From contig CAWICB010000002.1 of assembly GCA_963834515.1 (NCBI GenBank), positions 744,001-808,000 of the forward strand: DNA of 64,000 nucleotides, in the 5' to 3' direction. The number at the start of each line of letters is the position of its first letter. The first letter of the stretch is position 1. Shown here one piece after another: positions 26,701 through 35,978 of the stretch. The position numbers and the translations under genes were made by a program. The DNA comes from RYN-230 sp963834515 (GTDB lineage: Bacteria > Actinomycetota > Actinomycetes > Streptosporangiales > Streptosporangiaceae). The notes below the pieces were generated by a model that searched no databases, had not been told where the DNA came from, and saw only the letters and a program-made list of their open reading frames with translations.

Positions 26701-29700
26701 CGCCTGCCCGGCCGGGGCCGTGGCCTGCGGGGCGCCGTCCGGGGGATCACCGCCCGCCCGCCGGCCAGCGGCGGGACCGTCCGCGGGCTCGCCGTCCGCG
26801 GGATCACCGCCCGCCCGCCGGCCAGCGGCGGGACCGTCCGCGGGCTCGCCGTCCGCGGGATCACCGCCCGCCCGCCGGCCAGCGGCGAGACCGTCCGCGG
26901 GCTCGGCGTCCGCGGGCTCGCCGCCGGCCAGGCCGCCCGCCGCGGGGTCGCTGGCCATACTGACCACTTCGGCGCACGGGTTGGTGATAAACACCCGCGG
27001 CCGGGCCAGGTCGATGTGCCGGGCCGGCCGCCCGGCCAGCAGCGGTTCCAGGCTGGCCAGCGCGCCCGCCGCGAACAGGGCCGCCGCCACCGCCGGGGCA
27101 GCCGGGCTGTCCGGCCCCGCCGCCAGGCTGACCGCGGGCACCGTGGCGCAGCCGGCCGCCAGCGCGGCCATCGCCTGCCCCGGGCCGGTGTCCAGCAGCA
27201 GGTCAGCCTCGGCCGCGACCGCCCGGAGCGCGTCGGCCAGCCGCACCGGCGCGGTGATCTGTGCACGCAGCAGGGCGCGGATGTCCGTGCCGACCGTAAT
27301 CTCCTGGCCAGTCACGGCCGAGAACAGCCGCCGGCCGGGGGTGGCGAACTCGGCCTCAGCCAGCACCGCACCCAGGGCCGCGGCGTGACCAGCCATGGCC
27401 GGGGAGTGCAGCGCGTATGGCAGGTCGAGGAGACATCCCCGGATCCCGGCCTGCGCAGCCGACCTGGCCACTTGCTGCACCGCCTCCACCGGGCCCGCCA
27501 CCAGATGGCATCGCGGCCCGTAGTACCCGGCGATGACCAGCTCCCGCGCGGCCGGCCAGGACAGCGCGGTCTCGGCGTCCGCGGCCAGGCAGAGCAGCGC
27601 GGTCGGCCGGCCAGCTGCGCTGCCCAGCGCCGCCGCCCGCTCAGCGATCAGCCGGGCCGCGGCGGGCTCGGCCAGGCTGCCGGACCACACCAGCCCGGTG
27701 ATCTCGCCGACTCCCTGCCCCACCCCGGCGGCCGCGCGCAGGCCGAGGCCGTCCAGCCAGCGCAGGGCGTTCAGCGAAAATTGCGCGATCGCAGGGGCGG
27801 CGGCCGGTCCAGGCCGGCCGGGGCCCGCGGCGGTGGCGGTCGCCTCGCCCGGGAACAGCAGGGCTACCCGGCCGGCCACCCGGTCCGCCGCGAACAGGCC
27901 GGGGCGGGTGACCAGCTGCCCGGGGCTGAGGCTGGGCAGCAGGCTGGCCGCGGCCTGGCTGAGCCGGGCCAGCTCTTCCTGATGGCTGGCGACGAGCGCG
28001 ACCCGGACTGGGCCGTGGCCGGTCTGCCGGCCGGACTGGCAGGCCAGATCGCTGAGCTCGCCGTCGGACAGGCCCGGGGCGGCAGCGGACAGCTCGGCCA
28101 GCCGGGCGGCCAGCGTGGCCCGGTCCGGGGCGCTGAACGTGAACGCCTCGGCCCGCGGGGCCGTCGGCACCGACCACGACGCCAGCGTCCGGCCGCGCGG
28201 GCCGGCCGTGACCGGCTGGGCCAGACCGGGCTGCTGGCCAGTGCCGGGGTGGCGTCCGGCACCGGCCTGCTCAAGGGGGCCCGGCGGCGGCATCGCGCCA
28301 GGCGGTTCCGCCGCCGCCGTCCGCGGCGCAGAGGGCGGCAGGCCGGCCGCTGGCTGCAGCAGATTGCGCTCCCGGCGCAGCACCAGGTGCACCGCGGCAC
28401 CGGCCGGGTCGATCGAGCTGACCGCGGCCAGCCGGATCCGGCCGGGCCACGATTCCGCCGTCCGCGGGACCCGGAGAACCGCCGCGGCGTCGCTGAGCAG
28501 CGGATGCGGGTGGGCGCAGCCGGTCACCGGCGGGATGACCCCAGCGTTAACCGCGAGTGCCGTCTTGATCAGCCCGGCCGCGCCCGCCGCGGCCTTGGCG
28601 TGCCCGATGTTGGCCTTCACCGAGCCGAGCGCCGCGGCGGCCACCGCCCCGGCCCGGATGGTGGTCAGCGCGGCCAGTTCGGCCAGGTCGCCGTCGGCCG
28701 TGCCACGGCCGTCGCCCTCGATGAACTGGATATCGCCGGGCTGCACGCCCGCCCGCTGGTAGGCCCGCTGCAGGGCCAGCAGCTGGCCAGCCTGCTGGCC
28801 GTCGCGTGGCCCGGCCGAGGAGATCCCCCAGCCCACGATGTCCGCATAGCTTGGCATGTCGGCCGCCCGGGCGTCCGCGGCCCGCATCAGCGCGATGATC
28901 CCGCATCCTTCGCCGGGCAGGAACCCGGTCGGCGTGGCGTCATAGATGCGCATCGGCCCGGTGGCCAGCTGCGCCGGCCCGGGCCAGCCCGCCCAGCTCG
29001 AACAGGTCCAGGCTGATGTCCACCCCGCCGGCCAGCACGAAGTCGAGTTCGCCCGAGGCCAGGAACGCGCAGCCGGTAGCCACCGCGAGCAGCGCGGAGG
29101 AGTGCGCGGTATCCACCGCGTGACCGCCGCCGCGGAAGCTGAAGTGATGGCAGATCCGGTCCGCGATGGCCCCGGGCTGGCTGCCCGCCAGCGTGTCCGG
29201 GCCGGGCTCCGGGAACGGCGCGGCGAACGCCCCGGCCGCGTGCCGGAGCACCCTGGGCCGGTCGGCCGCCGGCACCTCCCCAGCGGCCAGGGCGCCCGCC
29301 AGGACGCTGGCCACGTACGGCCACTGCGCGTGCAGCGCCGCGGCCCGGGACAGCTCGCCGGTGAGCGTGTTACCGATGATCACGCCGGCCCGGTCCCGGG
29401 CTACGCCCTGCCCGCCGGGGAAGCCGGCGTCGGCCAGCGCGCGGCCCGCGGTCTCCAGGGCGAGCCAGTGGGCTGGGTCGGCGGACCGGTACGCGGCCTC
29501 GGTGACGCCGAACTCGGCCCGGCTGAACTGCCATCCCTCCAGCACGGCGGCCCGGGACAGCTGGCCACCGGTCGGCGCGCTGGCCCGGCCCGGGGGCAGG
29601 CGGCGGAACGAGCGCCGCCCGGCCAGCGCGCTCTCGAACAGGGTCAGCGGATCATCCGCATCGGGGAACCTGCAGGCTAGGCCGACGATGGCGATCGGGG

Positions 29701-29752
29701 TTGCGCGGTCACCCTCGGGCATCGGCGCAATTGGTTCTGCGAGCGTAGCCAC
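23797..29752 (-). CDS. Giant iterative (enediyne-type) polyketide-synthase-like protein with missing catalytic residues
   Basis: A 1984-residue protein (one +1 shift near 28972). Domain order follows enediyne-type PKS: KS (about 1-430), AT (540-860), a linker, KR-like (1040-1430), DH-like (1440-1600) and a C-terminal region resembling the terminal domain of that family. Active sites are altered. The KS nucleophile Cys is His (VDTAHSSALLAV). The first KS histidine is Asp (EGDGRGT), although KANIGH is kept. The AT serine motif GHSxG reads GQGVG. The KR Rossmann glycines (VSGARLGDI) and Tyr are lost, and the DH histidine is Tyr (YLAGYLADG). The ACP is not recognisable; a tandem-repeat Pro/Ala/Gly linker occupies its place. 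Start GTG 29752. It is either a retained pseudoenzyme or a decayed gene. Confidence 0.7.
26745..26915. repeat. Three 57-bp in-frame tandem repeats inside the PKS-like gene
   Basis: Copies begin at 26745, 26802 and 26859 and differ by a few bases. Each encodes a 19-residue unit close to GGDPADGEPADGPAAGRRA on the minus strand. They sit between the AT-like and KR-like parts, where the acyl carrier domain of an enediyne-type PKS would be expected. Smaller in-frame repeats in the same gene are 15-bp SEQRD units (about 24990-25035) and 18-bp GPGTPT units (about 24713-24750). Confidence 0.8.
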
Positions 29753-30150
29753 CAGCCATTATCTCTTTCCAGGTCACGGGAAATGCTGCTCCTCCCGCAA
29801 CGTCCATTTTTGCTACCCAGCGACCTGATTTCAGCTGCTCGCCGCGCGCAGTGCCTGACCTCGCGCTCGGCCGAGATCTGCCCCGGTCCGGGCGGCCATC
29901 CGGGAGACACCCGCCGTGTTGGCCACCGTGACCCTATTAACATTCAGTTCCGCCGGTCAATCTCGTTAGCAGGACATGGGATTATGTGCGGCTGAGCCCA
30001 TTTGAGAGCGATATTGCCGCTCCCCGCCGGGGCCGTAACATGCGCCCGAATTATGCCGGGCGGGCCGGATGCGGGCGGTGCGGCGGGGCAGGGGATACTC
30101 GGTACGGGCCCGGCCCGCGAACCCGGGCCGGCGGCTGTGGAGGTGCCGTA
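29753..30150. other. Divergent intergenic region, about 400 bp, AT-rich in the middle
   Basis: It separates the divergent PKS-like and DUF302 genes and is less GC-rich than its surroundings (for example around 29930-29950). It presumably holds both promoters. I see no convincing -35/-10 pair, RNA gene or small ORF with codon bias. Confidence 0.5.
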
Positions 30151-30585
30151 ATGGCGGATGGCCTGATCACCCTCGAGAGTGCGTATACCGCGGCGGAGAC
30201 GATCGACCGGCTGGCTGGCTCGGTCACCCAGGCCGGGCTGCACATCTTCGCCCGGGTGGATCATGCTGCGGGTGCCGGAGAGGTCGGCATGCCGCTGCGG
30301 CCGACCTTGCTGCTCATCTTTGGGCAGGCCCGCGGTGGCACCCCGCTGATGCAGGAGAATCAGACGGCGGGCATCGACCTGCCGCTGAAGGCACTGGCCT
30401 GGACCGATGCCGACGGCCGGACCTGGCTCAGCTACGACGACCCGGAGTGGATCGCGCGGCGGCACGGGCTCGGTGCGCCCAGCGCCCGGGCCGTGCAGGC
30501 GATGCGCGGCGCGCTGGCCAAACAGGCCGGTGCGGCGGCCGGGACGGCTGGCCCGGTGGCTGGCCCGGCCCCGGTGGCCAGCTAG
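30151..30585 (+). CDS. DUF302 domain protein
   Basis: A 144-residue protein matching DUF302: YTAAETIDRLAGSVTQAGLHIFARVDHAAGA, then GMPLRPTLLLIFGQARGGTPLMQENQTAGIDLPLKALAWTD. The fold is a small alpha/beta domain of unknown role, often linked to membrane or lipid processes. The ATG at 30151 follows GGAGGTG at an ideal distance. The C-terminus ends in an Ala/Gly/Pro tail. The leuS leader starts 37 bp downstream. Confidence 0.85.
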   Translation: MADGLITLESAYTAAETIDRLAGSVTQAGLHIFARVDHAAGAGEVGMPLRPTLLLIFGQARGGTPLMQENQTAGIDLPLKALAWTDADGRTWLSYDDPEWIARRHGLGAPSARAVQAMRGALAKQAGAAAGTAGPVAGPAPVAS

Positions 30586-30621
30586 CACAATTCGCTGGGC
30601 CGGGTGCGCTACCCTTGATCC

Positions 30622-30651
30622 ATGCGTTCCGCCCGGCTGCTCCTTACTTAG
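30622..30651 (+). CDS. leuS leader peptide with three consecutive leucine codons
   Basis: A nine-codon ORF, ATG CGT TCC GCC CGG CTG CTC CTT ACT TAG, encodes MRSARLLLT. Three consecutive Leu codons directly before the stop, followed at once by a hairpin and a U-tract terminator, are the design of a ribosome-mediated attenuator. Leader peptides of this kind upstream of leuS have been predicted in Streptomyces by comparative genomics. Confidence 0.7.
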   Translation: MRSARLLLT

Positions 30652-30706
30652 CCGCGCCGACTGACCCGTCGTTGGCGCGGCTGCCCCTCGTGAGCGGGGG
30701 GCTTTT
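30650..30706 (+). promoter_or_regulatory. leuS attenuator hairpins with intrinsic terminator
   Basis: The first stem is AGCCGCGCC (30650-30658) with GGCGCGGCT (30674-30682). The second is a GC-rich hairpin (GCCCCTC...GCGGGGGGC, 30682-30701) followed by TTTTCT. The first stem starts on the leader stop codon, so ribosome position can influence it. A competing antiterminator fold was not computed. Confidence 0.65.
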
Positions 30707-30747
30707 CTGTTGCCGGAGCCGGACCGACCAAGTGCTGAGGAAAGACC

Positions 30748-33230
30748 ATGACAGCCGCCGAAAGTGCCGAGCGGGCAGCACCACTACGACCCACGCGACG
30801 TCCAGGAGAAGTGGCAGGCCCGCTGGGATGAGCTGGACCTGTTCCGGGCCAGCGACGATCCAGCGGATCCCCGTCCGCGCACCTACCTGCTGGACATGTT
30901 CCCGTACCCGTCCGGCGACCTGCACATGGGGCACGCGGAGGCGTACGCCATCGCGGACGCAGTGGCCAGGTACTACGTCCAGCGCGGTGACAACGTGCTG
31001 CACCCGATCGGCTGGGATGCGTTCGGGCTGCCCGCGGAGAACGCCGCGATCCGGAACAACACGCATCCGGCCGACTGGACGTACGCGGAACATCGAGACC
31101 CAGGCCGCCTCGTTCCGCCGTTATGCGGTGTCGTTCGACTGGTCCCGGCGGCTGCAGACCTGCGACCCGGCCTATTACCACTGGAACCAGTGGCTGTTCC
31201 TGCGGTTCTACGAGCGTGGGCTGGCCTACCGCAAGGACGGCTACGTCAACTGGTGCCCGCACGACCAGACCGTGCTGGCCAACGAGCAGGTCATCGCCGG
31301 GAAGTGCGAGCGGTGCGGCACCGAGGTGATCCGCCGGGTGCTGACCCAGTGGTATTTCAAGATCACTGAGTATGCCGAACGCCTGCTGGCTGACATGCAG
31401 CAGCTGGACGGCAAGTGGCCGGACCGGGTGCTGCTGATGCAGCGTAACTGGATCGGCCGGTCGGAAGGGGCCGAGATCCGGTTCCAGATCGAAGGCCGGG
31501 ATGAGCCGGTCACGGTGTTCACCACCCGCCCGGACACGCTGTACGGGGCGACGTTCTTCGTGGTCGCGGCCGACTCGGCGCTGGCTGAGGAGATCTGCGC
31601 CGCGGAGCACCGCGCGGACCTGGCCCAGTACGTCGAGCAGGTGCGCAAGCTGACCGACATCGAGCGGCAGGCCGCGGACCGGGAGAAGACCGGCGTGTTC
31701 CTGGGCCGGTACGCGGTCAACCCGGTGAACGGGGACCGGCTGCCAGTGTGGGCGGCCGACTACGTGCTGCCCGACTACGGCACCGGTGCGATCATGGCCG
31801 TGCCCGCGCACGACCAGCGCGACCTGGACTTCGCCCGCAAGTTCGGCCTGCCGGTGCAGGTCGTGGTGGATACCGGCGGACCGGACCCGGTGCAGACCGG
31901 GGTGGCCACGCACGACGACGGGCGGCTGGTCAACTCGGGCCCGCTGGACGGGCTGACCAAGGCCGAGGCCATCGCCCGGATCACCCGGATCCTGGAGGGG
32001 GAGGGCCAGGGCCGGGCCGCGATCAGCTTCCGGCTGCGGGACTGGCTGGTCTCCCGGCAGCGGTTCTGGGGCACCCCCATCCCGATCGTGTACTGCCATT
32101 CGTGTGGCGAGGTCCCGGTGCCGGACGAGCAGCTGCCGGTCGTGCTGCCCGACCTGCGGGGTCAGGACCTGGCCCCCAAGGGCGTCTCGCCGCTGGCCGC
32201 GGCCACCGACTGGGTGAACACCGAGTGCCCCAAGTGCGGCGGCCCGGCTCGCCGGGACACCGACACGATGGACACGTTCGTGGACTCTTCGTGGTACTTC
32301 CTGCGCTACTGCTCGCCGCACTATGCGCACGGGCCGTTCGACGTGGCCGCGGTGCGCCAGTGGTCCCCGGTGGACCTGTATGTGGGCGGCGTCGAGCACG
32401 CCATCCTGCACTTGCTGTACAGCCGGTTCTTCGTCAAGGTGCTGCAGGACATGGGCATGGTGGACTTCGGTGAGCCGTTCACCCGGCTGCTGAACCAGGG
32501 CCAGGTGATTAACCGGGGCCGGGCCATGTCCAAGTCGCTGGGCAACGGGGTCGACCTGGGCCAGCAGCTGGCCGCGCACGGAGTGGACGCCATCCGGCTC
32601 ACGATGATCTTCGCCAGCCCGCCCGAGGACGACATCGACTGGGCCGACATGAACCCGGACGCGCAGGTTAAGTTCCTGGGCCGGGTCTGGCGCATCGCGG
32701 CCGACGTCAGCGCGGCGGGACCGCCGTCCGGCGAGGCCGACGTGGCGCTGCGCCGGGTCACCCACCGGACCATCGACGAGGTCACCCGGCTGGTCGAGGC
32801 CTACCGGCTGAACGTCGCGGTCGCCCGGCTGATGGAACTAGTCAGTGCGGCCCGGAAGGCCATCGACTCCGGTCCCGGTGCGGCCAACCCGGCGGTGCGC
32901 GAGGCGGCCGAGACGCTGAGCGTGCTGCTCTCGCTGTTCGCGCCGTACACCGCCGAAGAGTGCTGGGAACTGCTGGGCCGCCCACCGTCGGTGGCGCTGG
33001 CCGGCTGGCCCGTGGCCGACCCGGCGCTGCTGGTCGAGGATCAGGTGACCTGTGTGCTGCAGGTCGGCGGCAAAGTGCGGGACCGGCTGGAGGTCCCGCC
33101 GGGTATCGGCGAGGACGAGTTGCGGACGCTGGCGCTGGCCGCACCGGGCGTGGTCCGCGCGCTGGGCGACCGCCCGGTCCGGACCGTGATCGTCCGGGCG
33201 CCGAAGCTGGTCAACGTCGTCCCGGCCTGA
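30748..33230 (+). CDS. leuS: Leucyl-tRNA synthetase, two +1 shifts
   Basis: A class Ia synthetase charging tRNA(Leu). HIGH-type signature FPYPSGDLHMGHAEAYA, KMSKS-type GRAMSKSLGNGVD, the CP1 editing region with FTTRPDTLYGATFF and the metal-binding CERCG and CPKCG knuckles are present. ATG 30748 has GAGGAAAG upstream. The frame then changes by +1 near 30778 and again near 31089, giving 826 residues; a GTG at 30764 would avoid the first. LeuRS is essential, so two real breaks are implausible unless another copy exists. Regulated by the upstream attenuator. Confidence 0.9.
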
Positions 33231-33244
33231 CCAGGGTGGCCGAC

Positions 33245-33274
33245 GGGCCGACCGGCTCCCGTTCCGCTCGGCCC
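33245..33274. terminator. Inverted repeat between convergent leuS and lexA
   Basis: GGGCCGA and TCGGCCC flank a 16-base loop in the 53-bp gap between the two stop codons. It is a modest candidate for a shared terminator. Confidence 0.4.
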
Positions 33275-33283
33275 GGCACCACC

Positions 33284-34081
33284 TCAGACCCGGCGGAGGA
33301 CGGCGACCACGCGGCCCAGGATCGCGGCCTCGTCCCCGGGGATCGGCGCGTACGCCGGGTTGTGCGGCATCAGCCAGACATGGCCGCCGGACCGCTTGAA
33401 CGTCTTGACCGTAGCCTCACCCTCGATCATCGCGGCCACGATGTCACCGTTCTCCGCGACCGGCTGCTGGCGCACCACGACCCAGTCGCCGTCCGCAATG
33501 GCGGCGTTGATCATGGAATCCCCGACCACTTTCAGCAGGAACAGCGTCCCCTCGCCGACGATCTGCTTGGGCAGCGGGAAGATGTCCTCGATTGCTTCCT
33601 CGGCCAGGATCGGCCCACCAGCGGCGATCCGGCCGACCAGCGGGACCATGGTGGCTTCCTGGGACGGGATGTCCAGCGGGGTGTCGTCGTCTAGTTCGGC
33701 GTCGGGGCGGATGGCCGGCTGGCCGGGCAGCCGGATCTCCACGGTGCGCGGCCGTCCCGCGTCCCGCCGCAGGTAGCCCTTGCTCTGCAGGGTGGACAGC
33801 TGGTACGACACGCTGGACGTGCTGGTCAGGCCGACCGCCTCACCTATTTCCCGCATCGACGGTGGGTAGCCCCGCCGCTGCACGGAATCCCGGATGACCT
33901 GGAGTACCTTGCGCTGCCGCCAGGTGAGGACGTGATCTGGATCGGGCCGGTCGGGCATTTCGGTGACCACTGCCGGGACACTTCCCTTCGGCTTGCGTCC
34001 CGGGCGGCCCTTGTGCGGGGCCGCGGGCGCGCCGGCGTCGTGACTGCCCGGCGCGCCATCGTCGCCGGTGTGGCTGTCCAT
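33284..34081 (-). CDS. lexA: LexA SOS repressor
   Basis: A 265-residue LexA with the actinobacterial basic/proline N-terminal extension. The winged HTH contains PSMREIGEAVGLTSTSSVSYQLSTLQSKGY. The self-cleavage site is Ala-Gly in GRIAAGGPI. The catalytic serine is in VVGDSMINAAI and the lysine in EGEATVKTFKR. ATG 34081 follows GGGAGG. One near-consensus SOS box lies 64 bp upstream, so it is probably autoregulated. The LysM gene is divergent. Confidence 0.96.
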   Translation of the reverse strand: MDSHTGDDGAPGSHDAGAPAAPHKGRPGRKPKGSVPAVVTEMPDRPDPDHVLTWRQRKVLQVIRDSVQRRGYPPSMREIGEAVGLTSTSSVSYQLSTLQSKGYLRRDAGRPRTVEIRLPGQPAIRPDAELDDDTPLDIPSQEATMVPLVGRIAAGGPILAEEAIEDIFPLPKQIVGEGTLFLLKVVGDSMINAAIADGDWVVVRQQPVAENGDIVAAMIEGEATVKTFKRSGGHVWLMPHNPAYAPIPGDEAAILGRVVAVLRRV

Positions 34082-34144
34082 CGATAGACCTCCCGATCTG
34101 GTGGCTGAGTCCAGAGCAGACGCTAGTCCTTACGCTCCAGGATC

Positions 34145-34160
34145 TCAAACAACTGTTCGA
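34145..34160. promoter_or_regulatory. SOS box (LexA operator)
   Basis: TCAAACAACTGTTCGA matches the actinobacterial consensus TCGAAC-N4-GTTCGA with one mismatch. It lies between divergent lexA and the LysM gene and fits lexA autoregulation. Confidence 0.75.
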
Positions 34161-34197
34161 TGGACGAAAAAGTGTCGTACCCGTGCGCTACCTCTGT

Positions 34198-34247
34198 ACC
34201 GTACAGTCATTCGATCGAAAGCACAATCGATCGAACTGCTGTACGGT
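34198..34247. promoter_or_regulatory. Second operator region: long inverted repeat and degenerate SOS box
   Basis: ACCGTACAG (34198-34206) and CTGTACGGT (34239-34247) form a perfect 9-bp dyad around a 32-bp spacer containing TTCGATCGAA and a second TCGATCGA. TCGAACTGCTGTACGG (34231-34246) matches the SOS consensus with two mismatches. It is 30 bp upstream of the LysM start and may control that gene. Confidence 0.5.
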
Positions 34248-34276
34248 AGAACGTAGATTCGACATAGGAGGCTGGC

Positions 34277-35174
34277 ATGAGCGTGCTGAGCACGGGCCGG
34301 CGGCCCGGGGCGGTCGTCCGCCCACTCAGTCCCGAAGGCGCGTCCGCTCTGCCGCGGCGGCCAGCACCGGCTGGCGACACGCCGGCCACGTGGCGGCGGC
34401 GCGGGCGCCCGCGGCTGCGCCTGGTCCACCCGCTGCCCGCCGCGCCGGCTCATGACCCGGCTCCCGGTGCGGAGCCGCGCCGGGAACAGGCCGCGCGGTC
34501 GGCCAGCGGCCAGGTCCCGGCAGTGACTCCGGCCCGGCCGGCATCTCCGCCCCCGGCATCCCCCGTTCCGGCGCCTCGGGCCCCTGCATCGCCGGGCCCC
34601 GCATCTCCGGCCCGGCCGTCCGCTCCGGCGCGGCCGGCGTCCCCGGCCCCGGCATCTCGGGCCCCTGCATCGCCGGGCCCCGCATCTCCGGCCCGGCCGT
34701 CCGCTCCGGCGCCGGCCGGCGTCCCCGGGCCGGGTGCCCGCCGCCCGGGTGGTGCGCCCGGCTGGCCGGCCCGCTCCGGCCCGGGTGACAGCCCCGGCCC
34801 GCACCCGGATCGCCGCCCCGGCCGGTGCGCGGCCGGTGCGGGCCGGCCAGGCCCGGCCGAAGGTGCGGCTCACCCGGCGCGGCCGGATCGTGGTCTGGGC
34901 GCTGGCCGCGCTGGCCGTGGCCGCGGTGCTCACCCCGGTGCTGCTGATGGCCGCAACTGGGGCCCAGGCGGCCAACCATGGTCTGCCGCCCGCCGCCGTT
35001 CATCAGGGCCTGCGGCACGTTGTGGTCCACCCGGGGCAGACCCTGTGGTCGATCGCCAGTGCGGCCGAGCCGACGGCCGATCCCCGGGTCGTCATCCAGG
35101 AGATCATGCAGGTTAACGCCCTGAGCAACGGCGTCGTGCTGCCTGGTGAGAGCCTGTGGGTGCCGGCCAGCTGA
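34277..35174 (+). CDS. LysM-domain membrane protein, possible SOS-linked cell-division inhibitor, one +1 shift
   Basis: A 298-residue protein after correction. A Pro/Ala/Ser-rich basic N-terminal half contains an 81-bp direct repeat, followed by a transmembrane helix (IVVWALAALAVAAVLTPVLLM) and a C-terminal LysM domain (HVVVHPGQTLWSIA ... NALSNGVVLPGESLWVPAS). ATG 34277 has TAGGAGG upstream. A LysM gene divergent from lexA and next to nrdR matches the position of Mycobacterium Rv2719c; SOS-induced division suppressors with LysM (YneA type) are known. The shift is at about 34712, where the second repeat copy has one more C than the first. Role is inferred from position and domain. Confidence 0.7.
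34576..34713. repeat. Direct repeat, 81-bp period, inside the LysM gene
   Basis: About 56 bp beginning TCGGGCCCCTGCATCGCC recur at 34576 and 34657, encoding two copies of a Pro/Ala/Ser-rich 27-residue unit. At the end of the unit copy one reads GGCGCGGCCGG and copy two GGCGCCGGCCGG. That extra C is the exact cause of the frame change. Confidence 0.85.
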
Positions 35175-35301
35175 GCGGCCCGGGACGTGGCCAGGTGGCA
35201 CGGGTGGGCTGCGGCTGAGCCCAGTTGCTGGCTGCTTAACGGAAAGTTGCCCGGGCGGCGCGTTGACGCTTGCACTCAGTACGGTGTCTGCTCTACGGTA
35301 A

Positions 35302-35317
35302 CCACAACATATAGTAG
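35302..35317. promoter_or_regulatory. NrdR box upstream of nrdR
   Basis: The core CAACATATAG (35305-35314) matches nine of ten positions of the NrdR-box core CwAtATaTwG. A weaker partner may lie at 35273-35288 (GCACTCAGTACGGTGT). It is about 77 bp before the nrdR start. NrdR is the repressor encoded immediately downstream and usually binds paired boxes, so autoregulation of nrdR-nrdJ is likely. Confidence 0.6.
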
Positions 35318-35393
35318 TTACATCGCTGTAGTTCACGTACAAGTTGTGGTGGCGATGGCTACGTTCTGTGTTGCCGCCGGTGGAGGTGATCAC

Positions 35394-35864
35394 GTGTTCT
35401 GCCCGTACTGCAAGCACGCGGAGAGCCGGGTCATCGACAGCCGGACCGCTGATGACGGTGCCGCTATCCGCCGCCGCCGGTCCTGCCCGGCCTGCGCGCG
35501 GCGCTTCACCACCCAGGAGACGGTGATCCTGATGGTGGCCAAGCGCAGTGGCGCCACCGAGCCGTTCACCCGGGAGAAGATCGTCCGCGGGGTCCGGCGG
35601 GCCTGCCAGGGCAGGCCGGTGACCGAGGATCAGCTGGCCATCCTGGCGCAGCAGGTCGAGGACACGATCAGGGCCCGCGGGTCCGGCGAGGTGGCGTCCC
35701 ACGATGTGGGGCTGGCCATCCTGGGGCCGCTCCGCGAACTCGACGAGGTGGCCTATCTGCGCTTCGCCTCGGTGTACCGCGGCTTCGAGTCGCTGACCGA
35801 TTTCGAGCAAGAGATCAGCGCGCTGCGGTCGGCGCGCGAAGAAGCAGGCGCGCTGGTGCGGTAA
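35394..35864 (+). CDS. nrdR: Transcriptional repressor NrdR
   Basis: A 156-residue NrdR. The N-terminal zinc ribbon is complete (CPYC...CPAC), followed by FTTQETVILMVAKRSG and the ATP-cone domain (FTREKIVRGVRRACQGRPV ... DVGLAILGPLRELDEVAYLRFASVYRGF). It senses dATP/ATP and represses ribonucleotide reductase genes. The start is the GTG at 35394 (VFCPYCKH), preceded by GGAGGTGATC. It is directly upstream of nrdJ, as in Streptomyces. Confidence 0.96.
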   Translation: MFCPYCKHAESRVIDSRTADDGAAIRRRRSCPACARRFTTQETVILMVAKRSGATEPFTREKIVRGVRRACQGRPVTEDQLAILAQQVEDTIRARGSGEVASHDVGLAILGPLRELDEVAYLRFASVYRGFESLTDFEQEISALRSAREEAGALVR

Positions 35865-35978
35865 GCCGGCCCGGGGACAGCCAGCACGGATTTGAGCTGG
35901 GCGAGCACTACTTCATTCGACGGATGGGCCTGGCCGGGCCCGCGAGGGATCCGGTGGATCCCGGAAGGGGGAGTTGAC

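Noticed and set aside
28940..29752. Separate stand-alone ketosynthase gene
   Set aside because: The frame ends in the middle of a KS domain whose remaining half begins at once in the +1 frame, so it is one gene with a shift.
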